A DNA stretch of 64,000 bases from CAZFVY01 sp964522665 (GCA_964522665.1 CAZFVY010000023.1:1-64000), one strand, 5' to 3'; counted from the stretch's first letter, positions 18,362 through 27,407 are shown. Notes: a model not told the origin generated them from the letters alone. A program made the numbers and translations.

Positions 18362-20663
18362 ACGTCTCCTGTTCGTCCCCAGAAATCTATTCTGGTCGCT
18401 CGCAAAATTAACCGCCGCGCTCGCTCTCCTGGGCGCCCGCGCGGCCCACGCCGATTATCCGAGCCTCATCCTGTCGGATAATCCGGTCGCCTACTACCGC
18501 TTGGAAGAATTGCCCGGCGCCACCACGGCGGTCGATTCGTCCCCGAATCATTTCGACGCGACCTACGTCTATGACCTCGACACCAATGGCGTGCCCGATT
18601 ACCCGCAACTCGGCCGGCCCGGAATCGCGACCAATTCGGTTTATTTTCATCTTTATACCGACAGCGGCTCCGTCGTTCACAACGGCTCAATCACGATCCC
18701 GTTTCAGCCGCAGCTTTCGCCGGTGGCGGCGGATGGTCAGCACGGGGCGGCCTGCACGTTTGAATGTTGGGCGCAGGCCAATACCCAGCCCGGCGACTAT
18801 TCGATTCCGCTCTCGATGTTCGGAAAATACGAGACCGGAGCGTATGTCAACGCGTCGGGCTGGAACTTTTATCAATCGCCCGGCCCCTCGAGCGTTTGGA
18901 TTCTGAACTTCAAGAACGGCGGGTTCATCCAGTCCGCGACGCCGATCACGCTGCTCCAGTGGTACCATCTGGCGGGCGCGTTCGACGGGACCAACGTGAC
19001 GTTCTACATCAACGGCGCGCCGGTGGGCGGGCCGGTCGCCGCGTCCGGCTATCTGGCCGATCATAACTTTGACGGCCAGATCGGCGCCGGGGACAACACC
19101 GGGTTCAAGCCGTTCGACGGGAGCGTGGATGAAGTGGCGTTTTACACCAACGCGCTGTCGCCGGCGCAGATTCTCGCGCACTACGCGAGCGGAACGAACT
19201 CTTTCCGCGCGCCGCCCACGCCGCCCGGCATCGTCCAATCGCCGGTTTCCAGCACCAACTTCGCCGGAACCACCGTTACCTTCACCGCGCTAGCCAGCGG
19301 CACGGCGCCGCTGAGCTATCAATGGTTCAAGGGGACCGCCGCCGTCGCGAGCGCCACGAACCTCAACTACTCGTTCATCTGCGGTCCTGCGGACAACGGC
19401 GCCGCGTTTTCGATCAAGGTGACCAATGCGCTCGGTTCCACGAACAGCGCCGCCGCGACGCTTACGGTCTTGACGAACCTCAACCTCCTCTACCAACCGT
19501 TCTCGATCACGCGCCGCGCGGGCAGCAAAGCGGCTTTCCGGGTCGCGGCCAACGGCGCCGTGCCGATTCAGTATCAGTGGAGCAAAACGGTCAACGGCGT
19601 CGCCAGCGTCATCCCCGGCGCCACCAACGACACACTCTGGTTGTCGAATATCAAGCTGACCGACGACCAATCCACCTACACCGCCCACGTCAGCGGACCG
19701 TACGCGTCCGCCGACACCACGCCCACCACGCTGACCGTTCAAGCCCGCGCGGTGACGGTCCCGCTCACCGGTTACGCGAAGGTCGTCGTCGCCGATGACC
19801 CGGTCGCCTATTTGCGGCTCGATGAGTCCACCGGCGCGACGATCGCGACGGACGCGGTCGGCAGCTTTGACGGCGCTTACGACACCACCATCGGTGAGTT
19901 GACCTTTGGCGTCGCCACCGGCATTCCTCACGAGACTGATCCGGCGATCAACATAACCCAGGGCGCGATTGTTTCGATTCCCTACGCGTTGGAACTCAAT
20001 CCGGTGACTGGCCCGTGGTCCGCCGAGGCGTGGGTCAAGCCGGCCACGCTTGATCCGAATCACTTTCGGACGGTTTTCTCATCGCTCTACAATAGCGATT
20101 TTGGCGGGCACCTCTACGGGTGGAACGTTTACCAGCATGTGGCGGGGGTTTGGACGATGAACATGTTCTCCGGCGGCGCGGGCGGCAGTTTCAACAGCGG
20201 CAGCACGCCGATCATTGCCAACACCTGGTATCACATGGTGATTGCGGACGATTTGACGACCATCCGGTTTTTCGTTAACGGCGTCCAGATTACCTCCCTC
20301 AGCCGAAACGGCTTCGGCTTCATTCCCAACGGCATCAACGGCGATCCCAGCGTGGCCGGCAGCCCGACCGTGCTTGGCCAGCGCGCCGATTTGGCGTTCG
20401 ATCCGTTCGATGGTTCGTTTGACGACGTCGCCTTCTACAACTACGCCCTAAGCGCCGATCAAATTCAAAACCACTTCCTCAACGCCACGAAGCTTTCGGT
20501 GACCCAGTCCGGCGGGCAAATCATTCTCTCGTGGCCGCAGGGAACGCTCCAATCGGCGAGCGTCGTCACCGGGCCTTTCACGACGGTGACGGGCGCGACC
20601 TCCCCGTTGACCAACAGCGTCGCCGGTTCCGCGCAAAAATTCTATCGCGTGCTGCTGCAGTGA
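18351..20663 (+). CDS. Secreted LamG and Ig-like domain protein
   Basis: 770 residues with a signal peptide (SLAKLTAALALLGARAAHA). Order: a concanavalin A-like/LamG domain near 35-285 starting at DNPVAYYRLEE, with the sub-motif WYHLAGAFDGTNVTFYING; two Ig-like domains near 290-465 (TVTFTALASGTAPLSYQWF); a second LamG domain near 475-715 starting at DDPVAYLRLDE; and a terminal module near 720-770 with ILSWPQGTLQSASVVTG and the ending FYRVLLQ. The two LamG domains look like an internal duplication. Such proteins are common in Verrucomicrobiota and are thought to bind carbohydrate or matrix outside the cell. No catalytic residues are visible. Confidence 0.88.
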   Translation: MKSIRLLFVPRNLFWSLAKLTAALALLGARAAHADYPSLILSDNPVAYYRLEELPGATTAVDSSPNHFDATYVYDLDTNGVPDYPQLGRPGIATNSVYFHLYTDSGSVVHNGSITIPFQPQLSPVAADGQHGAACTFECWAQANTQPGDYSIPLSMFGKYETGAYVNASGWNFYQSPGPSSVWILNFKNGGFIQSATPITLLQWYHLAGAFDGTNVTFYINGAPVGGPVAASGYLADHNFDGQIGAGDNTGFKPFDGSVDEVAFYTNALSPAQILAHYASGTNSFRAPPTPPGIVQSPVSSTNFAGTTVTFTALASGTAPLSYQWFKGTAAVASATNLNYSFICGPADNGAAFSIKVTNALGSTNSAAATLTVLTNLNLLYQPFSITRRAGSKAAFRVAANGAVPIQYQWSKTVNGVASVIPGATNDTLWLSNIKLTDDQSTYTAHVSGPYASADTTPTTLTVQARAVTVPLTGYAKVVVADDPVAYLRLDESTGATIATDAVGSFDGAYDTTIGELTFGVATGIPHETDPAINITQGAIVSIPYALELNPVTGPWSAEAWVKPATLDPNHFRTVFSSLYNSDFGGHLYGWNVYQHVAGVWTMNMFSGGAGGSFNSGSTPIIANTWYHMVIADDLTTIRFFVNGVQITSLSRNGFGFIPNGINGDPSVAGSPTVLGQRADLAFDPFDGSFDDVAFYNYALSADQIQNHFLNATKLSVTQSGGQIILSWPQGTLQSASVVTGPFTTVTGATSPLTNSVAGSAQKFYRVLLQ

Positions 20664-20678
20664 CCGAGGTTTGACGGA

Positions 20679-20707
20679 GGGGCCGGTGGCGCCGGGCCGC
20701 CGGCCCC
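20679..20707. terminator. Hairpin between convergent genes
   Basis: GGGGCCGG and CCGGCCCC (20679-20686 and 20700-20707) form an eight-pair perfect stem 16 bases after the LamG gene stop. It is followed by AAAA and lacks a T-tract, so intrinsic termination is uncertain; it could slow polymerase between two convergent genes. Confidence 0.35.
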
Positions 20708-20856
20708 AAAACCTCGAACGGGATCGGGACCGTCGGCAAAAAGTGAACTCATAAGAAGGCTCTACCGCGAATTTCAAATGTCTCGCCGCTCACCGGTCCG
20801 CCGCTGACGCGCGGCCGGCTTTTGTACTCTGGCTGCGCCGTCCGTAGCGGGACGCC

Positions 20857-21555
20857 TCACGCGGCGCCGGATTCGAGCAGGACGTTGAACCGAAAGGCCG
20901 CGTTACCGTAGCCGGGGACTTCCTGGTCAAATATGGTGGCGCGTCGGTGATTCTTCTCGGCAAAGGCCTGGAAGAAATCCTTGGGGTAGTAAAGGTGCGC
21001 CGGGATTAAGCTGGCGCCGGCGGCTCGCCGCGCGGTTTCCGTCTCCCCGCGCCGCGCCGCGTTGGGAACATCCATGATCAAGAGCTTCGCCGCGGGCCGT
21101 CCCACGCGGATCATTTCGGCCAGGACCCGCTCGGCGTACTCCAGGCTCTCGAAATAGAGGAAGACGCCGTGGGCAAGCACGCGGTCGAAGGACGAATCCG
21201 CAAACGGAAGCGCGGCCGCCTCCGCTTCGTGAAATTCCGCGGAGGGAACGGTTCGCCGCGCGATGGCGACGTGCGGAGCGGAGTAATCCACGCCGCAGAG
21301 TTTCACGCCGAGCTCGCGGAGCAACAGCAAGATCGCCCCGGCGCCGCAGCCCACTTCAAGCAATTGGTGACCTGGTTCCAGCGCGAGCCGGCGCTGGATC
21401 GTCTCCGCGAGGTGGGCGCGCCCGGCGAGATCAATCTTGGCCATCGCCCCATCATAGCCGTTCGCCGCAAAGAGGTCGGCGAGCTCGAGGTTGCCTTTTG
21501 CGGAAGCGGAAGCTCCCTTCCGTTCCCAGACTTCTTTCCATGATTCGTCGTGCAT
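20857..21555 (-). CDS. Class I SAM-dependent methyltransferase
   Basis: 232 residues from the ATG at 21555 (MHDESWKEVWERKG); this start avoids overlap with the divergent upstream region, whereas an ATG at 21654 would add a basic, low-complexity leader. The SAM-binding motif LLEVGCGAGA (motif I) is followed by acidic GVDYS, AALPFADSSFDRV (motif II) and an AEMIRVGRPAAKLLIMD strand typical of UbiE/methyltransf_11 enzymes. The substrate cannot be read from sequence. It is divergent from a CDP-alcohol phosphatidyltransferase gene, so methylation of a lipid head group is one possibility, held only as a hypothesis. Confidence 0.88.
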   Translation of the reverse strand: MHDESWKEVWERKGASASAKGNLELADLFAANGYDGAMAKIDLAGRAHLAETIQRRLALEPGHQLLEVGCGAGAILLLLRELGVKLCGVDYSAPHVAIARRTVPSAEFHEAEAAALPFADSSFDRVLAHGVFLYFESLEYAERVLAEMIRVGRPAAKLLIMDVPNAARRGETETARRAAGASLIPAHLYYPKDFFQAFAEKNHRRATIFDQEVPGYGNAAFRFNVLLESGAA

Positions 21556-21892
21556 GCGTCTTGGTTGAGGATGACCGGGGAGGCTTGGCTGAGGCAATGA
21601 ATAATCCTTAAACCGGCGGTAGGAGCGCGCCTTCTTGCGTAATCGTTCGGGCATAAACGTTTCGGAAAAAGTTCACCAGACCGCTATGGGTATGGCTTCA
21701 CTTTTTCCAAACCGTTTCTGCTCCGAAGCCTTACTCAATCTGGCGTGCTCCTACTGCCGATCTAAGGATAATCGGACAATCGCCAATGGCGACGCTCGCC
21801 GCCGTCCCCACCGCGCGGCACGCGGTTTGTCTGGGCGGCCGGAAAGGTCCGGGGTCGAATTGGCCGTCGCTTTTCTGGGATTTCCGGCTAGG

Positions 21893-23317
21893 ATGAAGGC
21901 GCGAAATGCAAAGCATGGCAAAATGACCGAGAACGGAACTCTCATCTTCAGGAATGGCAAATGGGTCGAAGGGGTTGTTGAGCCCCGCGAAGGGGTGGCT
22001 CGATTTGATGACATCAAGTTTTACTATCCGATACTGATCGATTACGCGCGGGTTGCCTGCTGCATTTTCGCGGGCTTCACAGTCGGGATGAAGCAGCCGC
22101 TGTTGACCGCGGCGCTGCTGTTCGTTTCGACGCTCTTGGATTGGGTTGATGGTCCGGTGGCGCGCGCCTGCAACCAATGCACGGTCCTGGGATCAGGAGT
22201 GGACTGGTTTGCGGATATTCTGGGCCAGATCGTGACGATGGCCTGGTGGATTTCGATGAGCCCGGCGGTCATGCCTTGGCTGGTGATCGCCACGGCCATA
22301 CAACTCGCGAACTGCGTCTTCGATTTTGCGACGACGGCGACCGGAAGCTATCCCAAGTTGGAGCGCGGCCAGAAGGGTTTCTCGGTCATCCTCGAGTGGT
22401 CCATGCCGGGAGGGGCCTACAGCCGATTCGGCACCTTTCTCTGGTTGGCCTTCCCGGTGTTCTCCCTGGCCTGCTGTTTGGACCTTAGTTGGCCGGAGCG
22501 GTCGCCGGTGACCGGGCAATTCCTGCGCGACGCGGAGTATCTGCTCGCGGGACCGGCCGTCCTCTATGTCTGGTGCGAGCTTGCCTATGCGTGGTTCATT
22601 ATCAAGCGCTGGACCGAGGCTCCCAGAAATTCAGAGCTGGTCGCGGCGGAGAAACACCGCGGCGACGGCGCCCCGGGCGTCGAGTTTTTGGGAATCCTGG
22701 GGCCGCGGGAACAGGCGCTGCTCCGTTCGCTCGCGGAGGGCGCTCTCAATCAACACAAGACGGAGTGGGAAGCCAGCCGGGCCACGCGGGAGGTCTTTTC
22801 GGTGAGTCTCTGGCCATGGCCGGGGCAGGGGGCGAAATCAACGTTGGCGGGTGGCGACGAACTGGATCGCTGGGCGCGAGCGTTGGTGGCGACCCATTAT
22901 AAAACGGACGGCGTCGAGTTGGCGGGCTACGGTTTTACGATTAATCCCCCTGGCTCGATGACCCAACCGTGGCAATCGGAAGAGGCCACCGAGCGTTCGC
23001 TGATTTTTGTCCCGCTCTCCCGCCTGACCGCGAATGACGCCGTGCAGTGTTTGGTTCTGCCCGCCGAGTTCCGCCGAACCGTGCGCGCGGCGATTGACCG
23101 GATCGAACTCGACGAAGTCCTGGCGGCCGCCGATTACGTCAACGTCCGACAATTACAGGCCAAACCCTTTTCCCTGATCAAACTGGACTTTGGCGCGATT
23201 CACCGTGAGACCGCGAACACGGAGCCGCGCGAACGGAGCATTTTTTGGCTTTCCGTGAAAAGGGCCGGCCCACCGCCGCGCTCTCAGCCCGCGCAGGCGG
23301 TCGCCGAGAATTCGTAG
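21893..23317 (+). CDS. CDP-alcohol phosphatidyltransferase with unknown C-terminal domain
   Basis: 474 residues from the ATG at 21893 (alternatives: ATG 21923, TTG 21635). Residues about 41-110 carry the full family signature: D83, D86, G87, A90, R91, G100, D104, D108. The start FYYPILIDYARV and ARACNQCT resemble eukaryote-type phosphatidylinositol synthase more than bacterial PgsA or PssA. About six membrane helices occupy residues 50-260. The enzyme should condense a CDP-activated lipid or alcohol with an alcohol or lipid acceptor in the inner membrane. Residues about 275-474 form an extra soluble domain I cannot name; INPPGSMTQPWQSE is faintly like the HxD strand of PhyH-type dioxygenases but lacks the histidine. 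The ABC exporter gene starts 32 bases after the stop. Confidence 0.8.
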   Translation: MKARNAKHGKMTENGTLIFRNGKWVEGVVEPREGVARFDDIKFYYPILIDYARVACCIFAGFTVGMKQPLLTAALLFVSTLLDWVDGPVARACNQCTVLGSGVDWFADILGQIVTMAWWISMSPAVMPWLVIATAIQLANCVFDFATTATGSYPKLERGQKGFSVILEWSMPGGAYSRFGTFLWLAFPVFSLACCLDLSWPERSPVTGQFLRDAEYLLAGPAVLYVWCELAYAWFIIKRWTEAPRNSELVAAEKHRGDGAPGVEFLGILGPREQALLRSLAEGALNQHKTEWEASRATREVFSVSLWPWPGQGAKSTLAGGDELDRWARALVATHYKTDGVELAGYGFTINPPGSMTQPWQSEEATERSLIFVPLSRLTANDAVQCLVLPAEFRRTVRAAIDRIELDEVLAAADYVNVRQLQAKPFSLIKLDFGAIHRETANTEPRERSIFWLSVKRAGPPPRSQPAQAVAENS

Positions 23318-23349
23318 GCGAACGCAAACGGCTTCAACCCCGGGGAATC

Positions 23350-25590
23350 ATGGATAGGAAACGTCTGCTTCGCCAATTTGGTTCGTTTTTGAAGCCGTAC
23401 CGCGGGCTTTTTCTGCCCGTGCTGCTGGGGTTAATGCTGGAATCGGCCTTCTACTCGGGAGTGCCGCTCAGCTTTCATTTCATCATCGACCGAGCGCTCC
23501 TCGGTGACGATCACCGCCTGCTCTTTTACATCATCGGCGGATTGTGCGTGGGCGCCGTGGTGGTGGCCGTGGCGGGAGTCGCCCGTGACCGTCTGTACGC
23601 AAACATCACGGCGCGAGTGATGAACGATATTCGCCTGCGCTTGTTCGACCACCTGCAGCGGCTCGCCATCGATTTCTTTGGACGGAAACAGGCAGGCGAC
23701 ATCCTCGGCCGTTTTTCGATGGACCTCTCGGCCGTGGAAACGGCGATGGCGTCGGCGGTTTCCTGGGCCCTGCTCCCGGCGCTCGACGTGCTGGGCGCGA
23801 CGATCTCCCTTTTCTTCCTGGATTGGCGGCTGGCGTTGGTGGCTCAATTGGTCTGGCCGGTCACCGTGGCGGGACCGCGGATATTCGCTCCGCGCGCCGC
23901 GGAAGAGAGCTACCAACGGAAGGAGGAGGAATCTCGCGTGCTCAGTTTTTTGCAGGAGAACCTCAATGCGCAGCCGGTCCTCAAGGCGTTCGGCCTTTCG
24001 GGTCACGCCCGCCGCGGCTTCGTTAGCCGTATCGCCGAACTGCAGACTCGTTCGATCCGCTTCCGGACGTTCTCCGGATTGGTCGAGCGCTCCTCCTACA
24101 TCGGGATCATGTTTTTGCAAGTCACCATCCTTGGACTGGGCGCGTACATGGTCTCGCGGAAAATGCTGAGCGTGGGTTCGCTGGCGGCCTTTCAGGCGCT
24201 CTCGAAACGGCCCGCGCCGGCGCTTCGGGCNNNNNNNNNNCAGGCGCTCTTCCTGACGCTCAGCTACTCGATCGCGAACATCATGCAGTTCGCCCCGATG
24301 CTCGTCGAGGGAATCGGCGGGCTGCGCAGAATCGACGAACTGCTGGAGGAACCGGTTCAGGTATCCGATACCCACCCCGGCGTCCTGCCCCGCCTCGCGC
24401 GTGAAATCCGCTTCAATAACGTCAGCTTTGGCTACGACCCCTCCCGGCGGACTCTCCAGGAAACCACGTTCACCGTTCGGCGCGGACAATCGGTGGCTTT
24501 TGTCGGCTCCAGTGGGTCCGGCAAGAGCACGGTTCTGAATCTGGTGATGCGCTTCTACGATCCGCTCGAGGGGTCGATCACGGTCGATGGGGTGGACCTC
24601 CGCGAAGGCTCGCCAGACTCCCTGCGCGCGCAGATGAGCTGCGTCTTGCAGGAGAGCTTTCTCTTTGACATCTCGATCCGGGAGAATATCCGGCTCGGAA
24701 AGCTCGGCGCCACCGACGACGAGGTCGAGCAAGCCGCCAAGGCGGCCGAGATCCACGAGATGATCCTCGCTCTGCCCCAGGGCTATGACACGCCCGTGGG
24801 CCAGCGCGGAGGCCGCTTATCAGGCGGGCAACGCCAGCGGGTGGCGCTGGCGCGCGCGATCGTGAGAAACCCGGAAATCCTGATCCTCGACGAAGCAACC
24901 TCGGCGCTTGACCCGGCCACCGAGGCCGCGGTCAACGCCACCTTCCGCCGGTTGGGCAAAGGACGGACGACGCTTTGCGTAACGCACCGATTCTCCACCG
25001 TCGTACACGCGGACCGGGTGTTCGTGCTCGACGCCGGCCGCGTGATCGAGGCCGGCAGCCACGTGGAACTCCTCGCCCTGGGCGGGCTTTACAAGAAACT
25101 CTGGGACAAGCAGAGCGGCTTTTCACTCGACGCCGAGACTCGGCATGTCGCGGTCACCGTCGATCGCCTTCGCCAGGTGCCGATTTTCTCGGAATTATCC
25201 GACGAGTTGCTCAAAGTCGCGGTGACACTGTTCGAGACGGAGGAACACCCGCCGGAGCGCGTCATCATTCGCGAGGGCGATCCCGGAAACAACATGTACA
25301 TCATCGTCCGCGGCAAGGTGGAGGTGATTACCGATTTCGGCAAAGAGGCGGAGAAGCGTTTGAAGGTGTATCAAGACGGCGATCATTTCGGCGAAATCGC
25401 CATTCTTAGGAGCGTGACTCGCATCGCGACGATCCGCACGTTGATCCCGTGCATCTTCCTCACGTTGACTCGCGCGCACTTTAATTTCCTGATGGAACGC
25501 GCGCCCGAACTGCGAGCCAAGTTGGACGCCATCGTGGACCAGCGAACCAAAGAACCAACGCCCCCGAGCGCGGCGCCGCCTCCGGCGTAA
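23350..25590 (+). CDS. ABC exporter with C-terminal cyclic-nucleotide-binding domain
   Basis: About 746 residues from the ATG at 23350 (MDRKRLLRQFGSFLKPYRG), of which roughly 16 are a probable assembly artefact around the Ns at 24231-24240. The N-terminal six-helix exporter domain is MsbA-like. The nucleotide-binding domain has Walker A GSSGSGKST, signature LSGGQRQRVALARA, Walker B ILILDEATSALD and switch histidine CVTHRFS. After it, about residues 605-735, a CRP-type cyclic-nucleotide domain shows VPIFSELSDELL, GDPGNNMYIIVRG and a phosphate-binding cassette-like FGEIAILRSVTRIATI. It should flip a lipid or export a hydrophobic substrate as a homodimer in the inner membrane, with activity perhaps tuned by cAMP. 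It follows the phosphatidyltransferase gene by 32 bases. Confidence 0.9.
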   Translation: MDRKRLLRQFGSFLKPYRGLFLPVLLGLMLESAFYSGVPLSFHFIIDRALLGDDHRLLFYIIGGLCVGAVVVAVAGVARDRLYANITARVMNDIRLRLFDHLQRLAIDFFGRKQAGDILGRFSMDLSAVETAMASAVSWALLPALDVLGATISLFFLDWRLALVAQLVWPVTVAGPRIFAPRAAEESYQRKEEESRVLSFLQENLNAQPVLKAFGLSGHARRGFVSRIAELQTRSIRFRTFSGLVERSSYIGIMFLQVTILGLGAYMVSRKMLSVGSLAAFQALSKRPAPALRXXXXQALFLTLSYSIANIMQFAPMLVEGIGGLRRIDELLEEPVQVSDTHPGVLPRLAREIRFNNVSFGYDPSRRTLQETTFTVRRGQSVAFVGSSGSGKSTVLNLVMRFYDPLEGSITVDGVDLREGSPDSLRAQMSCVLQESFLFDISIRENIRLGKLGATDDEVEQAAKAAEIHEMILALPQGYDTPVGQRGGRLSGGQRQRVALARAIVRNPEILILDEATSALDPATEAAVNATFRRLGKGRTTLCVTHRFSTVVHADRVFVLDAGRVIEAGSHVELLALGGLYKKLWDKQSGFSLDAETRHVAVTVDRLRQVPIFSELSDELLKVAVTLFETEEHPPERVIIREGDPGNNMYIIVRGKVEVITDFGKEAEKRLKVYQDGDHFGEIAILRSVTRIATIRTLIPCIFLTLTRAHFNFLMERAPELRAKLDAIVDQRTKEPTPPSAAPPPA
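24231..24240. other. Assembly gap (10 N)
   Basis: Ten Ns inside the ABC exporter gene. CAGGCGCTCT occurs just before (24193-24202) and just after (24241-24250) the gap. Joining the two copies removes 48 bases, keeps frame and gives FQALFLTLSYSI, normal for this family, so the 28 bases before the Ns are probably a faulty contig end. Confidence 0.85.
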
Positions 25591-25604
25591 GCGGCGGCGT
25601 CTGC

Positions 25605-27407
25605 TCAAGAAGCGTCGTAAGCTTCGCGAAGCGCTCTCACCAATTGGTCGTTATCCGCCGGAGTCCGGACGGCGACCCGGATGAATTCGCCGCGGCCCGG
25701 GGGGAATTTGGACGTGCAGGCCTTGACGTAGATGCCGCTTCGCTCCGTCAGGCGCCGCGCCAAGGCGTCAGCGGTGAAGCGAGGGGACGTGAGTTGGCAG
25801 AGGATGAAATTCGCGGCGGAGGGAAAGGGTTGAAGCACCGTCAGCGACGCCAGGAGACTAAAGAACGCCTCCCGATCCTCCATCGTCCGCTTAAAGCTGG
25901 CGGCAATCTCGTTCCGGTACTTCAAGAGCAACTCCAAATAATACTGTGCGAGAGAATTCGTATTCCAGATCGGAAGAGCCGCGTTCATGGCCTGGATCAA
26001 GCGGGTGTCGCCGGAAAGGCAGTATCCCAAACGGAGGCCAGGCGCGCCCAGGCTCTTGCTCAGGCTCTTAATTAGAATGGCATGGTTCAACCGGCCGGAG
26101 AGGAGGTCGCTCGTCATGGAACTTCCCGCTCCACCGGCAAAATCGATGAATGATTCGTCGAGGATGGTCGTCAGGCCCGCGCGTTCGGCGGTTTCAAGGA
26201 GGTCGAGTACCTCCGCCCGCGAGTAGCAGCGGCCGGTCGGATTGTTCGGGTTGGCCAAGACGATGGCCTTAATGCCATGCTCGATCGCCACTCGGGCCAA
26301 GTCGGGGAGGGGACGGTTTTCGGGATCGATTCCGAGCGCCTCGGGAAACACGGCGCGGTATTCCTCGAAAGTGGGCACGAAGGTCACGACGCGGCGAAGA
26401 TCGAGAAGCCGCGGCAAAAGCTTGATGCCTTGCGAAGCGCCGTTCAATAGGCAGCAGTTTTGTTGCGGCGCCAGCAGAAAGTGCCCCAGCTTCGCGTTCA
26501 GCCCGGCTTGATTGGAGCCGTAGTTCCGTAACAGATGCTCCAGGTTGAAGCGGATATCGCTGATCACCGAGGGAGTCGGGAAATACATGTTGCGGATGTA
26601 ACAAAAGTCGAGGAGGTCGTAATTCCAGTAGCCCCCGTGGCTGTTCGCAAGCAGGTCGTATCGGCCTTCCGGCTTGAACATAAACTCGGCCTTGTCGAGG
26701 TCGTGCATGTCATCGACCTCCATCCAGGTTCTGCCCGTGAGATCGAGAATCTTGATGTCGGCGCTCCGCAGATAAATGATGACGCCCAGCACCACTTCGT
26801 AATAGCAATTGTCGCTGTGGGCCTGGGTGTAGAATTGGATCATCTTCCGGAATTTGTCCCGCAAGAATGAGCCGGACAATTTATAGATGTTCAACGTCTT
26901 ATACTTGTCCGAAAAATCGAAGGTCGGGCCCTGGGAGTCGGTTGGATGGACGCCCACGACCATCCCGCTGGCGTCCACGCTGACGACCGTTCCGTCCATG
27001 CTTGTCTTGTACTTGGCCACGACGGTGGCGTTCGGCCAGGGGAATTCGACCAACTGACGAATCACCTCCTTTTCGAAGAAGACGTCGCACTCGATTAAAA
27101 CGAAGTCGTCGTCCACGGCGTCCAACGCGAGCGACAGGGAATAGATGTTGTTCGTGGACTCGAAGCGATCGTTTAAAATGAAAGTGAATTGAACCTGATC
27201 CCGGTAAGCTTCGAGCAGGTGATTCCGCAGCTCGTCGGCGCGGTATCCCAGCACCACCACGACCTCGTGAACGCGCGCGATCAACAGCGCGTCCAGGATG
27301 CGATCAATGATCCGCTCCCCGGCGACCGACACCATGCTTTTGTGGAGGGAGTCGGTCAGCGGTTTGAGACGCGCTCCCGATCCGGCCGCGAGGACAATCG
27401 CTTTCAT
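25605..27407 (-). CDS. Cytidylyltransferase-aminotransferase fusion (LicC/PntC-like + class I/II PLP enzyme)
   Basis: 600 residues. Residues 1-250 are a nucleotidyltransferase with AAGSGARLKPLT (7-18), an acidic ECDVFFEK around D108 and WMEVDDMHDLDKAE near 228-241, as in LicC- and PntC-type cytidylyltransferases that activate phosphocholine or phosphonates with CTP. Residues about 255-600 are a fold-type I PLP enzyme of the HisC/CobD kind, with NPNNPTGR (386-393), an ILDESFIDF aspartate and the Schiff-base lysine K451 in SLSKSLGAPGLRLGY. The fusion suggests that one enzyme makes or decarboxylates an amino compound and the other activates it as a CDP derivative. The exact substrate is unknown: phosphoethanolamine from phosphoserine and 2-aminoethylphosphonate are both possible. 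It starts 22 bases after the porin gene, so they form an operon, and it is convergent with the ABC exporter gene. Confidence 0.85.
   Translation of the reverse strand: MKAIVLAAGSGARLKPLTDSLHKSMVSVAGERIIDRILDALLIARVHEVVVVLGYRADELRNHLLEAYRDQVQFTFILNDRFESTNNIYSLSLALDAVDDDFVLIECDVFFEKEVIRQLVEFPWPNATVVAKYKTSMDGTVVSVDASGMVVGVHPTDSQGPTFDFSDKYKTLNIYKLSGSFLRDKFRKMIQFYTQAHSDNCYYEVVLGVIIYLRSADIKILDLTGRTWMEVDDMHDLDKAEFMFKPEGRYDLLANSHGGYWNYDLLDFCYIRNMYFPTPSVISDIRFNLEHLLRNYGSNQAGLNAKLGHFLLAPQQNCCLLNGASQGIKLLPRLLDLRRVVTFVPTFEEYRAVFPEALGIDPENRPLPDLARVAIEHGIKAIVLANPNNPTGRCYSRAEVLDLLETAERAGLTTILDESFIDFAGGAGSSMTSDLLSGRLNHAILIKSLSKSLGAPGLRLGYCLSGDTRLIQAMNAALPIWNTNSLAQYYLELLLKYRNEIAASFKRTMEDREAFFSLLASLTVLQPFPSAANFILCQLTSPRFTADALARRLTERSGIYVKACTSKFPPGRGEFIRVAVRTPADNDQLVRALREAYDAS

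Noticed and set aside
24231..24240. Insertion or programmed break in the ABC exporter
   Set aside because: The Ns and the duplicated flank are explained by an assembly join; collapsing them restores a normal protein in frame.
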